64,000 nucleotides of DNA from Bradyrhizobium erythrophlei (GTDB lineage: Bacteria; Pseudomonadota; Alphaproteobacteria; Rhizobiales; Xanthobacteraceae). The translations under genes were made by a program, and so were the position numbers. Location: positions 7,305,501 through 7,369,500 of the forward strand of contig FSRD01000001.1 in NCBI GenBank assembly GCA_900129675.1, written 5' to 3'. Below the pieces are notes generated by a model that was not told where the DNA came from, ran no database searches, and saw nothing but the letters and a program-made list of their open reading frames with translations. Below, piece after piece: positions 39,156 to 48,684 of this stretch. Within the stretch, counting starts at the first letter, position 1. Each line of letters opens with the position of its first letter.

Positions 39156-40592
39156 ATGGCTGATCGATATCAGGACCGACCTTTTGCTACCCACGAAGAC
39201 GACGACCGCGATTATGGTCCCGGCGCGCACCGGGCTGAGAGCGATCCGCTGGCCGAACTGGCACGGCTGATCGGCCAGACCGATCCGTTCGGCGCCGCCC
39301 CAAAGACCCCGCATCCGCTGCAGTCGCGGGCCAATGTGCAGCCCCATTACCAGCCTCCCGCAGAGGAAGATGGCGGCCGGCCCGCCGGCCCTCCGCCCTG
39401 GATGCAGCGCGCGAACCGCGCGGTCGCGCCCGAGCCGGAGCCTGAGGAGCCCGAATACCAGCCGAGCCCCGTGCATCCCTTGCATCGCTACGCGGCCCAG
39501 CACCACGCTGCGCCCGCGCAGGATTATCAGGAGGAGGCGCCGCAATACGCCGACCCCGAGCCGCAGCCGGATCCGGCACGTTATGACGACGCGCTGTACG
39601 GCCAGATCGAGTCCGGCGAGCAGGACTTTCAGCGCGATCCGGCCTATCCGGATGATCCCTACGCTTATGAGAGCGGCTATGAGGAAGAGCCCGAGCCGCG
39701 CAAGCGCAGCAGTGGCCTCGTAACCGTAGCCGCGGTGCTGGCGCTGGCCGTGGTAGGCACGGGGGCAGCGTTTGCCTACCGCACCTATGTCGGTTCGCCG
39801 CGTACCGGGGAGCCGCCGATCATCAAGGCCGACAACAGTCCGACCAAGGTCATGCCGGCGCCCGCCGATACCGGAACCGCCAAGACGCCCGACCGCATGG
39901 TGCCGGGCGATGGCGGCGAGAAGATCGTTTCGCGCGAAGAAACTCCGGTCGACGTTAACGCCAAGTCCGGGATGCGCGTCGCGTATCCAGCGTTGAACCA
40001 GAACGGCAATCCGCCGCCGGTCGCCAGCGTAGCACCATCTGCGCCGCCGCCGGCAGCGGCCGCCAACGGCACGCTGTCGAACGGCGAGCCGCGCAAGATC
40101 AAGACCCTGTCCGTCAAGGGCGACCCGGCCGAGAACGGTGGGGCGCCTGTTGCGGTGGCCCCGCCAGCGGCTGCGGCCAAACCAGCGCCGGCGGCCCGAA
40201 CGGCGGCCTCGCACAATCCCTCGTTGGCCAATGCGAGCGCCAACACGCCGCTGTCATTGTCGCCGCAGGGGGCGCCGCAGCCGGAACCCGCCCCAAGCCG
40301 CGTTGCCAATGTCGCTCCCGTGCAAGCCGCGCCTGCGGCCGGCGGCGGATACGTGGTCCAGGTCTCCTCGCAGAAGAACGAGGCGGACGCGCACGCCTCG
40401 TACCGGGCACTGCAGGGTAAGTTCCCGGCTGTGCTGGGCTCGCGGTCGCCTTTGATCAAGCGGGCTGACCTCGGAGAAAAGGGCGTGTTTTACCGGGCGA
40501 TGGTCGGTCCGTTCGGCTCCCAGGACGAAGCCAGCCAGTTCTGCGGCAACCTGAAAACCGCCGGCGGACAGTGCGTCGTCCAAAGGAATTAA
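39156..40592 (+). CDS. SPOR domain-containing cell-division-associated protein
   Basis: This 478-aa bitopic inner-membrane protein has a long acidic, Pro-rich cytoplasmic part (1-185), one membrane helix (about 190-208, VTVAAVLALAVVGTGAAFAY), a Pro/Ala-rich periplasmic linker and a C-terminal SPOR domain (about 400-478, YVVQVSSQKNEADAHASYRA). SPOR domains bind denuded septal glycan, and the arrangement resembles FtsN. The ATG at 39156 is chosen because upstream frame sequence is not protein-like. It lies beside nagZ, scpAB and tat genes. Confidence 0.86.
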   Translation: MADRYQDRPFATHEDDDRDYGPGAHRAESDPLAELARLIGQTDPFGAAPKTPHPLQSRANVQPHYQPPAEEDGGRPAGPPPWMQRANRAVAPEPEPEEPEYQPSPVHPLHRYAAQHHAAPAQDYQEEAPQYADPEPQPDPARYDDALYGQIESGEQDFQRDPAYPDDPYAYESGYEEEPEPRKRSSGLVTVAAVLALAVVGTGAAFAYRTYVGSPRTGEPPIIKADNSPTKVMPAPADTGTAKTPDRMVPGDGGEKIVSREETPVDVNAKSGMRVAYPALNQNGNPPPVASVAPSAPPPAAAANGTLSNGEPRKIKTLSVKGDPAENGGAPVAVAPPAAAAKPAPAARTAASHNPSLANASANTPLSLSPQGAPQPEPAPSRVANVAPVQAAPAAGGGYVVQVSSQKNEADAHASYRALQGKFPAVLGSRSPLIKRADLGEKGVFYRAMVGPFGSQDEASQFCGNLKTAGGQCVVQRN

Positions 40593-40638
40593 CGGCCGTT
40601 TCCTTGACCCCGGAGCTGCGCGGAGGCTAATCGGCCCC

Positions 40639-41661
40639 ATGAGCAGCCGCGCATTCATCACGGGCGTATCCGCAACGGAACTGAGCCGCGCCGAGCGCGA
40701 ATTCATCCGCACGGAGCGGCCGTGGGGCTTCATTCTATTCAAGCGTAACATTGAAAAGCCGGATCAAGTATCTAAGCTTGTAGCTGAATTGCGTAATTTG
40801 GTCGATGACACGGATGCGCCGGTCCTGATCGACCAGGAAGGCGGCCGGGTGCAGCGGCTTGGTCCGCCGAATTGGCCGGTCTATCCGCCCGGAGCCAGCT
40901 TCGGCGCGCTGTACGATATCGAGCCCGCGCTCGGTCTGACCGCTGCCCGGTTCAGCGCCCGGTTGATCGCCGCGGACCTGATTGCGCTTGGTATTACCGT
41001 CGATTGCCTGCCGCTGGCAGACGTTCCGGTCGAGGGCAGCGACGCCGTGATCGGGAACCGGGCCTATGGAACCGAGCCGGGCAAGGTGGCGGCGATCGCG
41101 CGGGCGGTCACGGAAGGACTGGAGCAGGGCGGCGTTTTGCCGGTGCTCAAGCACATTCCCGGCCACGGCAGGGCCACGGCGGACAGCCACCATCGGCTGC
41201 CGACGGTGGATACATCGAGGAAAGAGCTGGAACGGACCGATTTTGCCGCCTTCCAACCGCTGGCGGACCTGCCGATGGCGATGACCGCACATGTTGTGTT
41301 TAGCGCGTTAGACCCCGCCCATCCGGCGACGACTTCTGCGACAATCATCCGACAAGTGATTCGCGGCGTGATTGGGTTCCAGGGTTTGTTGATGAGTGAT
41401 GATGTGTCCATGAACGCGTTGGCGGGAACGATCGCCGAGCGGACCCGAGCCATCGTCAACGCCGGCTGCGACATGGTCCTGCATTGCAACGGCAAGTTCG
41501 AGGAAATGCGCGACGTCGCGCGCGAGACGCCGGAACTGGCGGGTGAGCCGCTGCAACGCGCCAAACGGGCGCTGGCCTCGCGAAAGGGACCGCTGCCGCT
41601 CGATCGGCGGGCGGTACAGGCTGAACTGGATGCGTTGATTGATCGGGTAGGGACGGCATGA
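40639..41661 (+). CDS. nagZ: Beta-N-acetylhexosaminidase (NagZ)
   Basis: This 340-aa cytosolic GH3 enzyme removes GlcNAc from recycled muropeptides. The family motif KHIPGHGRATADSHH (about 170-184) holds the catalytic acid/base histidine and aspartate, and DDVSMNAL (about 254) holds the nucleophile Asp. VLIDQEGGRVQRL is another GH3 signature. It overlaps scpA by 4 bases (ATGA), indicating translational coupling. Confidence 0.94.
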   Translation: MSSRAFITGVSATELSRAEREFIRTERPWGFILFKRNIEKPDQVSKLVAELRNLVDDTDAPVLIDQEGGRVQRLGPPNWPVYPPGASFGALYDIEPALGLTAARFSARLIAADLIALGITVDCLPLADVPVEGSDAVIGNRAYGTEPGKVAAIARAVTEGLEQGGVLPVLKHIPGHGRATADSHHRLPTVDTSRKELERTDFAAFQPLADLPMAMTAHVVFSALDPAHPATTSATIIRQVIRGVIGFQGLLMSDDVSMNALAGTIAERTRAIVNAGCDMVLHCNGKFEEMRDVARETPELAGEPLQRAKRALASRKGPLPLDRRAVQAELDALIDRVGTA

Positions 41662-42485
41662 CCGCTGAAATTCTATCGTTTGAGACCGGACGGCCCGCCG
41701 AGATCGCAGACGGCGAGCCCGCGCTGGTGGTCGATGTCGAGGGCTATGAGGGGCCGCTCGATCTGCTGCTGACGCTGGCGCGGCAGCAAAAGGTCGATCT
41801 TGCCAAGATTTCGATCCTGGCGCTGGCCGACCAGTATTTGATCTTCATCGAGGCGGCACGCAAGATTCGCCTTGAGCTGGCAGCCGACTATCTGGTGATG
41901 GCGGCGTGGCTGGCGTTCCTGAAATCCCGCCTGCTACTGCCCGAACCGGCCACGCCGGACGGTCCGAGCGCCGAGGAGATGGCCACAGCTTTGGCCAACC
42001 GGCTGCGCCGGCTCGAGGCGATCCGCGAGGCCGCCAACCGGCTGATGAATCGGCCGCAGTTCCAGCGCGATATCTTCCCGCGCGGCAATCCGGAATCGAT
42101 CGCGGAAATCCGTCATCCCAAATTCACCGCGACCCTGTTCGACCTGCTCACTGCCTATGCCGCACAGCGCCAGCGGCGCGTACTGGCGACCGTGCATCTG
42201 GCCAAGCGTACGGTGTGGTCGCTGGCGGAGGCCCGCGCGTCGCTGGAGCGCCTCGTCGGCATGGCCGACGACTGGAGCTGCCTCGACGAATACCTGCTCA
42301 GTTACGTCGTCGATCCGACGCAAAAGGCGACCGTGTTTGCCTCGAGCTTTGCCGCAGCCCTTGAACTGGTGCGGGAAGGCGAGATGGAAATTAATCAGAA
42401 AGAGGCGTTTGCGCCGATCTATTTTCGTAAGCGTCAGCCGCAAGCGTCCGGTGCGATGTCCGCGCCGGATTTGTCGGTCGAGTAA
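41658..42485 (+). CDS. scpA: Segregation and condensation protein A
   Basis: ScpA is the kleisin that bridges the SMC heads in the bacterial condensin. The 275-aa protein shows the typical opening YEGPLDLLLTLARQQKVDL (about 32-50) and EAARKIRLELAADYLVMAAWL. The C-terminal part forms a winged helix that contacts SMC. The start codon overlaps the nagZ stop. scpB follows 21 bases later; the smc gene itself is not in the window. Confidence 0.94.
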   Translation: MTAEILSFETGRPAEIADGEPALVVDVEGYEGPLDLLLTLARQQKVDLAKISILALADQYLIFIEAARKIRLELAADYLVMAAWLAFLKSRLLLPEPATPDGPSAEEMATALANRLRRLEAIREAANRLMNRPQFQRDIFPRGNPESIAEIRHPKFTATLFDLLTAYAAQRQRRVLATVHLAKRTVWSLAEARASLERLVGMADDWSCLDEYLLSYVVDPTQKATVFASSFAAALELVREGEMEINQKEAFAPIYFRKRQPQASGAMSAPDLSVE

Positions 42486-42506
42486 GTGGAACAAGGAGAC
42501 CTAGCC

Positions 42507-43232
42507 ATGGCAAGTCTGGCGGAAAAACGCATGGAAGATGCCGAGGAAACTCCCGTCGACGCGCAGGCGCGGCCCGAGGAGTTGCGGCTCCTGGAAGCGC
42601 TGCTGTTCGCCTCCGCCGAGCCGATCGATCAGGCGGCGCTGGCCAAGCGGATGCCCGATGGCGTCGATATCAAGGTGGCATTGGCGCAGCTGCAGGCGGA
42701 ATACGCCTCGCGTGGCGTCAATCTGGTTCGGGTCGCAAACAAATGGACGTTCCGCACCGCCGGCGATTTGTCGTGGCTGATGACGCGGGAGAGCACGGAG
42801 ACACGGCGGCTGTCGCGGGCGGCGATCGAGGTGCTCGCGATCATCGCCTATCATCAGCCGGTGACGCGGGCCGAGATCGAGGAAATCCGTGGCGTGATCA
42901 CCTCCAAGGGCACGCTGGACGTGTTGCTGGAGACTGGCTGGATCCGTCCCCGCGGCCGCCGCAAGACCCCGGGCCGTCCGCTCACCTTTGGCACGACAGA
43001 AGCGTTCCTGTCGCAGTTCAGCCTGGAGGCGCTCGGCGATCTCCCTGGGCTGGAGGAACTGAAGGGAACGGGACTGCTGGATTCGCGGCTGCCTTCCGGC
43101 TTCAGCGTTCCCACGCCCTCGGACGACGTGGCGTTGCGCGAGGACGAGGATCCACTGGAGATCGGCGATAATCTGGAACTGCTGCTCGCACCTGCCGCCG
43201 ACCCGGAGCCCGAGGGCGGTGACGGCAATTAG
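42507..43232 (+). CDS. scpB: Segregation and condensation protein B
   Basis: ScpB dimers bind the central ScpA segment in SMC-ScpAB. The 241-aa protein has tandem winged helices: LLEALLFASAEPIDQAALAK (about 24-43) and the later VLAIIAYHQPVTRAEIEEIR with GRPLTFGTTEAFL. The frame is open from a GTG at 42486, but the ATG at 42507 is preceded by AAGGAG at 8 bases. The acidic C-terminal tail (EDEDPLEIGDNLE) is common in alphaproteobacteria. Confidence 0.93.
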   Translation: MASLAEKRMEDAEETPVDAQARPEELRLLEALLFASAEPIDQAALAKRMPDGVDIKVALAQLQAEYASRGVNLVRVANKWTFRTAGDLSWLMTRESTETRRLSRAAIEVLAIIAYHQPVTRAEIEEIRGVITSKGTLDVLLETGWIRPRGRRKTPGRPLTFGTTEAFLSQFSLEALGDLPGLEELKGTGLLDSRLPSGFSVPTPSDDVALREDEDPLEIGDNLELLLAPAADPEPEGGDGN

Positions 43233-43389
43233 TTCCGTCGCCGAAATATTCCCGGTTAACGGTAGCAATATTACGTAGCTGCGACAGCGATTTGCCGCGG
43301 CTGAAGTCCTTGTTTTTGAGAGCCTGCGGGCCTACCTTCCGGGAAAGCTTGAGCCGGGCCGCGGGCTCGCGTGTTTGGAGGGTTGCAGG

Positions 43390-43626
43390 ATGGGTTCGCT
43401 TAGCATTTGGCACTGGATCGTCGTGATCGCAGTGGTCCTGCTGTTGTTCGGCCGCGGCAAGATTTCGGATCTGATGGGCGACGTCGCGCAGGGCATCAAG
43501 GCTTTCAAGAAGGGCATGCAGGATGACGACAAGGTGGCGGAAAAGCCTGCCGAGCCCGTAAAGACGATCGACCACAACGCGGCGCCCTCGGCGGCGCGGT
43601 CGGATGTCGGCAGCAAGGCTGTCTAA
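43390..43626 (+). CDS. tatA: Twin-arginine translocase subunit TatA
   Basis: This 78-aa subunit has the short N-terminal membrane helix (WHWIVVIAVVLLLFG), the hinge FGRGKISDLMGDVAQGIKAF and an amphipathic helix, followed by a charged tail. Many copies assemble the Tat pore with TatB and TatC. The ATG at 43390 follows GGAGGGTTGCAGG; the frame opens 15 bases earlier. At least two genes in this window encode candidate Tat substrates (1689 and 5912). Confidence 0.96.
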   Translation: MGSLSIWHWIVVIAVVLLLFGRGKISDLMGDVAQGIKAFKKGMQDDDKVAEKPAEPVKTIDHNAAPSAARSDVGSKAV

Positions 43627-43731
43627 TCCAGACGCCGTTGAGAAAAGCCGCTGATAGCCCCAAATCTTGCTAGAAGACAAATCTTGCTAGAAGGATCGGG
43701 GCGCGGGCATCTCGCGTGAGCGGAAAGATTC

Positions 43732-44277
43732 ATGTTCGATATCGGTGGAGGTGAACTGATCGTCATCGCGGTTGTCGCGCTGATCGCCATCGGCCCGAAA
43801 GAGCTGCCGGGCGTGCTGCGCATGGTCGGGCAATGGATGGGCAAGGCGCGCAAGATGGCCGCCGAATTCCAGGGCCAGTTTCAGGAAGCCATGCGCGAGG
43901 CCGAAATGGCCGACCTCAAGAAGAGTTTTGACGAGGTCAAGGAAGCGGCCACCGGCTTCACCAGCGGCAATATCATGACCTCGCTGCAAAAGGACGTCGG
44001 CGACGCCCTGCAAATCGCCGATATCGACAAGCCCGTGGATGCGCAAGTGGCGTCCGCGATCGGCGAACCGGTGGTAACGCCAAACGATGCTGCGGTGAGC
44101 GATGCGTCGGCGACCCCGACCACACCGGCGGTGCCGACTCCCGAAACCTTTGTTGAAGCCGAGGCCCACGCTGCCTCCGAGCCGCTGGCGATCAGCCGCG
44201 AGGTCCAGTCTCAGCCCGCGCCGCAGGACATCACGCCGCCGGCGCCTGACGTGCTCAGGGACGCCAAAGCGTCATGA
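43732..44277 (+). CDS. tatB: Twin-arginine translocase subunit TatB
   Basis: This 181-aa protein has an N-terminal helix (MFDIGGGELIVIAVVALIAIG) with the Tat-type GPKELPGVLR hinge, an extended amphipathic helix (about 28-85) and a Pro/Ala-rich C-terminal tail. TatB binds the twin-arginine signal together with TatC. It overlaps tatC by four bases. Confidence 0.95.
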   Translation: MFDIGGGELIVIAVVALIAIGPKELPGVLRMVGQWMGKARKMAAEFQGQFQEAMREAEMADLKKSFDEVKEAATGFTSGNIMTSLQKDVGDALQIADIDKPVDAQVASAIGEPVVTPNDAAVSDASATPTTPAVPTPETFVEAEAHAASEPLAISREVQSQPAPQDITPPAPDVLRDAKAS

Positions 44278-45080
44278 GCGCCGAAGACATCGAGGCCAGC
44301 AAAGCGCCGCTGATGGATCACCTGATCGAGCTGCGCTCGCGGCTGATCAAGGCACTGCTCGGCTTCGGCGTAGCCTTCATCTTCTGCTTCTTCTTCGCCA
44401 AGCAGATCTACAACGTGCTGGTCTGGCCGTTCGTCTGGATCGCCGGCGCTGAAAATTCGAAATTCATCTACACCGCGCTGCTTGAATATTTCCTGACGCA
44501 GTTGAAGCTCGCGCTGTTCGGCGCCGGCTTCATTTCTTTCCCGATCGTGGCGACGCAGATCTACAAATTCGTGGCGCCCGGCCTCTACAAGCACGAGCGC
44601 GGCGCGTTCCTGCCGTACCTGATCGCGACGCCATTTTTCTTCGTGCTGGGATCGATGCTGGTCTATTTCGTCGTGTTGCCGATGCTGGTGCGGTTCTCGC
44701 TCGGCATGCAGCAGGTGGGCGGTGCGGAGACCGCGCAGATCCAGTTGTTGCCGAAGGTCGGCGAATATCTGTCGCTGATGATGTCGCTGATCTTTGCCTT
44801 CGGCATCGCGTTCCAGCTGCCGGTGATCCTGACGCTGCTCGGCCGGATCGGCATCATCACCTCAAAGCAGCTGCGCGATAAGCGCCGCTATTTCATCGTG
44901 GTCGCCTTCATCATCGCGGCCGTGCTGACCCCGCCGGACGTGCTGAGCCAGGCCTCGCTGGCGATCCCCCTGCTGGCGCTCTATGAAGGCTCGATTATCG
45001 CCGTGCGCATAGTGGAAAAGAAGGCCGCCGCCGCGCAGGCCGCCAAGGGGGTCCCCCCGACCGCCAATCCGGCGGAGTAG
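44274..45080 (+). CDS. tatC: Twin-arginine translocase subunit TatC
   Basis: This 268-aa polytopic protein with six membrane helices is the signal-peptide receptor of the Tat system. The conserved first cytoplasmic segment reads APLMDHLIELRSRLIKALLG (11-30), and the first periplasmic loop ends FLTQLKLALFGAGFISFPI. The C-terminus carries a short Ala-rich basic tail. Its start overlaps the tatB stop (ATGA). Confidence 0.97.
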   Translation: MSAEDIEASKAPLMDHLIELRSRLIKALLGFGVAFIFCFFFAKQIYNVLVWPFVWIAGAENSKFIYTALLEYFLTQLKLALFGAGFISFPIVATQIYKFVAPGLYKHERGAFLPYLIATPFFFVLGSMLVYFVVLPMLVRFSLGMQQVGGAETAQIQLLPKVGEYLSLMMSLIFAFGIAFQLPVILTLLGRIGIITSKQLRDKRRYFIVVAFIIAAVLTPPDVLSQASLAIPLLALYEGSIIAVRIVEKKAAAAQAAKGVPPTANPAE

Positions 45081-45163
45081 GGGCCGCCTTCGCTGTTCCA
45101 AAACCGGCCTATTCGGGGTACTGGATGCGCGCCTTTGCCGGCACTGCCCAGGATTGACCCGCC

Positions 45164-46498
45164 ATGCACGACATCAAAGCAATCCGCGACAACCCGACAG
45201 CCTTCGACGCCGGACTGAAACGGCGCGGACTGGCGCCGCTGTCGCCGTCGCTGCTTGCGATCGATGAACGGCGCCGTGCGGCGATCCGGGCCTCCGAGCA
45301 GGCGCAGGCCCGGCGCAATTCCGCATCGAAGGAAATCGGCGACGCCAAGAAGGTCAAGGATGAGGCGCGGGCCGCGAAACTGATGGCCGAGGTCGCCGAG
45401 CTCAAGACCACGATGCCGGAGCTCGAGCTAACGGCAAAGACGGCCGACGAGGAGCTGGCCAAGGAATTGGCCGCGATTCCCAATCTGCCGCTGGACGAGG
45501 TGCCCGACGGCGTCGACGAGCACGGCAATGCGCAGCGTCATGTGTTCGGCAAGAAGCGCGAATACGGCTTTGCGCCAAAACCGCATGACGATCTCGGCAG
45601 CGCGCTCGGCTACATGGACTTTGAAGCTGCTGCGAAACTATCCGGCGCGCGCTTTGTGGTGCTGAAGAAAGGCCTGGCACGGCTGGAGCGCGCGATCGGG
45701 CAGTTCATGCTCGATCTGCATACCAACGAGCACGGCTACACCGAAATCAACCCGCCGCTCTTGGTGCGCGACGCCGTGATGTTCGGGACCGGGCAATTGC
45801 CGAAATTCGAGGATGACCAGTTTTGGGCCATCAAGGGTGAATTGCTCGCCGCTGCCGACGGTGCGCTATTGAGAAGCGAACGCCTCGGCCTCATTCCGAC
45901 CGCCGAAGTGTCGCTGACCAACCTGGTTCGTGAATCTATCCTCGATGAAAAAGAACTGCCGATGCGGCTGACCGCGCTGACGCCGTGCTTTCGCGCGGAG
46001 GCGGGCGCTGCGGGACGCGACACCCGTGGCATGATCCGCCAGCATCAATTCACCAAAGTCGAACTAGTCTCGATCACTTCGCCGGAAAACAGCAGGGACG
46101 AGCACGAACGCATGCTGGCCTGTGCGGAAGAAGTGCTGCGGCGGCTCGGACTGCATTACCGCGTGATGACTTTGTGCGCCGGCGACATGGGCTTTTCGGC
46201 GCAGAAGACTTACGACATCGAGGTCTGGATGCCGGGGCAGGGTGACGGCGGCGCCTATCGCGAGATTTCGAGTTGCTCGGTGTGCGGCGATTTCCAGGCG
46301 CGGCGGATGGATGCGCGCTATCGCGGGCCGGACGGCAAGCCGCGTTTCGTGCATACCCTGAACGGCTCCGGCACCGCGGTCGGCCGCGCGCTGATCGCAG
46401 TGATGGAAACCTATCAGCAGCAGGACGGCTCGATTGCCGTGCCTGATGTCTTGCAACCCTACATGGGTGGCCTCAAAGTGATCGAGCACGACAAATAG
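45164..46498 (+). CDS. serS: Seryl-tRNA synthetase
   Basis: This 444-aa class II synthetase has an N-terminal antiparallel coiled coil (about 25-105) that binds the long variable arm of tRNA-Ser. Class II motif 2 is the TPCFRAEAGAAGRDTRGMIR region, and motif 3 is near NGSGTAVGRALIAVMETYQ. It starts 83 bases after tatC. The same tatABC-serS-surE order is known across Rhizobiales. Confidence 0.97.
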   Translation: MHDIKAIRDNPTAFDAGLKRRGLAPLSPSLLAIDERRRAAIRASEQAQARRNSASKEIGDAKKVKDEARAAKLMAEVAELKTTMPELELTAKTADEELAKELAAIPNLPLDEVPDGVDEHGNAQRHVFGKKREYGFAPKPHDDLGSALGYMDFEAAAKLSGARFVVLKKGLARLERAIGQFMLDLHTNEHGYTEINPPLLVRDAVMFGTGQLPKFEDDQFWAIKGELLAAADGALLRSERLGLIPTAEVSLTNLVRESILDEKELPMRLTALTPCFRAEAGAAGRDTRGMIRQHQFTKVELVSITSPENSRDEHERMLACAEEVLRRLGLHYRVMTLCAGDMGFSAQKTYDIEVWMPGQGDGGAYREISSCSVCGDFQARRMDARYRGPDGKPRFVHTLNGSGTAVGRALIAVMETYQQQDGSIAVPDVLQPYMGGLKVIEHDK

Positions 46499-46510
46499 CA
46501 AAAGTGTGAC

Positions 46511-47005
46511 ATGGCGTTGCATCGCGAGATCCACTGGATCGGCAGGCAATGGGCTGTCACTGGCCACGGGATGCAACTCATCGACCAGAAGCTGAAAGGC
46601 TTCTTCGACATCGAGGCCGTCAGGTTGTGGGACGATGGCCTGATCGAAACCATGCGCGCCAAGGAATGGCTCAACATCGCGGACTTCGACAAGGGGCTGG
46701 AAATCGCGCGGGCGCGCTACCCGGAATCGCCGAGAAACGTGACACCGTCGCCGGAAGAAAATATCGTTGCGGCGCTGGTCATCGCGCCAGCGGCGCCGCC
46801 TGCACAAGCTCTCCAATCCGAAGAGCCCAAAGCTCGAGCGGTTGATCCCATCGCGTCGATCCCGAAGATCGCGGAAATCAGGACACCTGAACCGCTCGCG
46901 CGCGAACCCGCCGAACCGCCGGAAGCGCTGGCTCCGAAATTTCAGATGCAATTCCTCGGCAGCGCGAGGTTCGTGCGTCACTGGCGTGTCCTGGTTAAAC
47001 GATGA
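46511..47005 (+). CDS. Hypothetical protein between serS and surE
   Basis: This 164-aa protein has no signal peptide or membrane segment. The first 75 residues look folded (HREIHWIGRQWAVTGHGMQL, then KLKGFFDIEAVRLWDDG), while residues 80-145 are Pro/Ala/Glu-rich and probably disordered. No family is recognised. It starts 12 bases after serS and may be translated from the same mRNA. Its frame shows normal GC-rich codon use, so it is likely a lineage-restricted gene. Confidence 0.65.
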   Translation: MALHREIHWIGRQWAVTGHGMQLIDQKLKGFFDIEAVRLWDDGLIETMRAKEWLNIADFDKGLEIARARYPESPRNVTPSPEENIVAALVIAPAAPPAQALQSEEPKARAVDPIASIPKIAEIRTPEPLAREPAEPPEALAPKFQMQFLGSARFVRHWRVLVKR

Positions 47006-47106
47006 GACGCGTCTTTGGCCAAGTTTGCCTCTGCCGCGTGAGCGGGATAAGACGGCGCTATCAGGCAAAAGCCGGCTTCGAATCGAAATAAAGGGCGTTT
47101 TGACGG

Positions 47107-47874
47107 ATGCGAATTCTCTGCACCAATGACGACGGCATCCATGCCCCCGGCTTGAAGATCGTCGAGGAGATTGCGCGGGCGCTGTCCGACGATGTCTGGA
47201 TCGTGGCGCCGGAACTCGATCAGTCCGGCGTCTCGCATTCGCTGTCGCTGAACGATCCCTTGCGCCTGCGCGAGGTCGGCCCGCGCCATTTCGCGGTCCG
47301 TGGCACCCCGACCGATTGCGTGATCATGGGCGCGCGCCACATCCTCGGCGAGAAGCTGCCGGACCTCGTGTTGTCCGGCGTCAACAAGGGCCGCAACGTC
47401 GCCGAAGACGTGGTCTATTCCGGCACCATCGCCGGCGCCCTGGAAGGCACGATCCTTGGCATTCCCTCGTTCGCGCTGTCGCAGGAATTTTCGATCGAGA
47501 CGCGTCACGCGCCGCTGTGGGATACGGCGCTGAAATTCGGACCTGATATCCTGCGCAAGGTGATCGATGCCGGCATCCCCAAGAACACCGTGATCAACGT
47601 CAACTTTCCCGCCTGCACGCCTGACCTGGTCAAGGGCATCCGCGTGACGCGGCAGGGCAAGCGCAATCTCGGTTTTCTCAAAGTCGACAAGCGCCATGAC
47701 GGCCGCGGCAATCCCTATTTCTGGATCGGCTTTGAGCGCGCCGCGATGATGGACGCACCCGCGGAAGGCACCGATCTCGCGGCATTGGCCGCGCGCTACG
47801 TCTCGGTGACGCCGTTGCGGCTCGACCGCACCGACGAGGCATTTTCGGACGCGCTGACGGCGACGCTGAAGTAG
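47107..47874 (+). CDS. surE: 5'/3'-nucleotidase SurE
   Basis: This 255-aa metal-dependent phosphatase acts on nucleoside monophosphates and is linked to stationary-phase survival. The N-terminal ILCTNDDGIHAPGL carries the paired aspartates (Asp8, Asp9), and SGVNKGRNVAEDVVYSGTIAGA contains the other metal and substrate residues. The order surE-pcm-nlpD here matches E. coli surE-pcm-nlpD-rpoS, except that a receiver gene on the opposite strand intervenes and rpoS is absent. Confidence 0.95.
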   Translation: MRILCTNDDGIHAPGLKIVEEIARALSDDVWIVAPELDQSGVSHSLSLNDPLRLREVGPRHFAVRGTPTDCVIMGARHILGEKLPDLVLSGVNKGRNVAEDVVYSGTIAGALEGTILGIPSFALSQEFSIETRHAPLWDTALKFGPDILRKVIDAGIPKNTVINVNFPACTPDLVKGIRVTRQGKRNLGFLKVDKRHDGRGNPYFWIGFERAAMMDAPAEGTDLAALAARYVSVTPLRLDRTDEAFSDALTATLK

Positions 47875-47904
47875 GGCGCGCACCGTGCCGCCTCGCGCTC
47901 GACT

Positions 47905-48003
47905 GTCATACCCGCGAAGGCGGGTATCCAGTACGCCGCGGCTTCTCGATTCAATCGACGGTCTCTGGAATACTGGATCATCCGCTTTCGCGGATGATGA
48001 CGG
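47905..48003. repeat. Palindromic intergenic repeat, type D, copy 1
   Basis: GTCATACCCGCGAAGGCGGG, then TATCCAGTACGCCGCGG, is followed by a partner arm TACTGGATCATCCGC, then TTTCGCGGATGATGACGG. Each end is itself a small hairpin around CGCGAAGGCGGG or CGCTTTCGCGG. An oppositely oriented relative is at 50941 and a half-copy at 58010. It lies between the convergent surE and receiver genes. Confidence 0.8.
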
Positions 48004-48027
48004 GTAGGATGGGCGGATAGAATTGCG

Positions 48028-48405
48028 TTAAACCGTCGCACTCTTCAGCGTGCTGTTGATCATCTGGGCCAGCGTCTCCAGCTGGAACGGCTTCTGCAGC
48101 GCCGGGCGATCGCGATAATCCTCGGGCAGGCCGGAGGAGCCGTAGCCGGTCGCGAAAATAAACGGGAGATTGCGCGCCTTGATCAATTCGGCGACCGGCG
48201 TAATCACCTTGCCGTTGACGTTGACGTCGAGAATGGCGAGATCGAACACGGTCGATTGGGCGAGCCTGACGGCCTCCGAGATTTCGCCGGCCTCGGCGGC
48301 GACGCTGAAGCCCAATTCTTCCAGCATGTCGGCGACCATCATCCGGATCATGACCTCGTCTTCAACGAGGAACACAGAACAGCCCTCAGGCCGCGTCGCT
48401 GTCAT
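48028..48405 (-). CDS. Single-domain response regulator (receiver only)
   Basis: This 125-aa CheY-like receiver has the acidic pair in VFLVEDEVMIR, the phospho-acceptor Asp in DLAILDVNVNG and the conserved Lys in LQKPFQLETL. There is no output domain, so it would act by protein contact or phosphotransfer. The frame opens at 48435; the ATG at 48405 follows AAGGA at 8 bases. No histidine kinase is nearby, so it is an orphan. Confidence 0.9.
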   Translation of the reverse strand: MTATRPEGCSVFLVEDEVMIRMMVADMLEELGFSVAAEAGEISEAVRLAQSTVFDLAILDVNVNGKVITPVAELIKARNLPFIFATGYGSSGLPEDYRDRPALQKPFQLETLAQMINSTLKSATV

Positions 48406-48684
48406 GATGGAATCCTTGCCCTTCCCACGACTCAAATTCGCAAATTACGCCCGCTGGTGCAATGTAATCATTAGGAAATATGCAGCCTGCCGGGCCGGGA
48501 CCGCGCGGCGCTGCCGGTCATCTGGGGAGTCCGAGACCCCGCGCTTAACGCCAAAGCAACGCCCCGGTTCCATATTGGGAACGGGGAAGAGACGGAATTT
48601 CTTTGGACCGGCAGTTCAGATGGCACCCAGCCGTCTGGCCGGTTGCGCGCTAGACTGCCCCTGCCAAGGCCTGACGAGAACGAT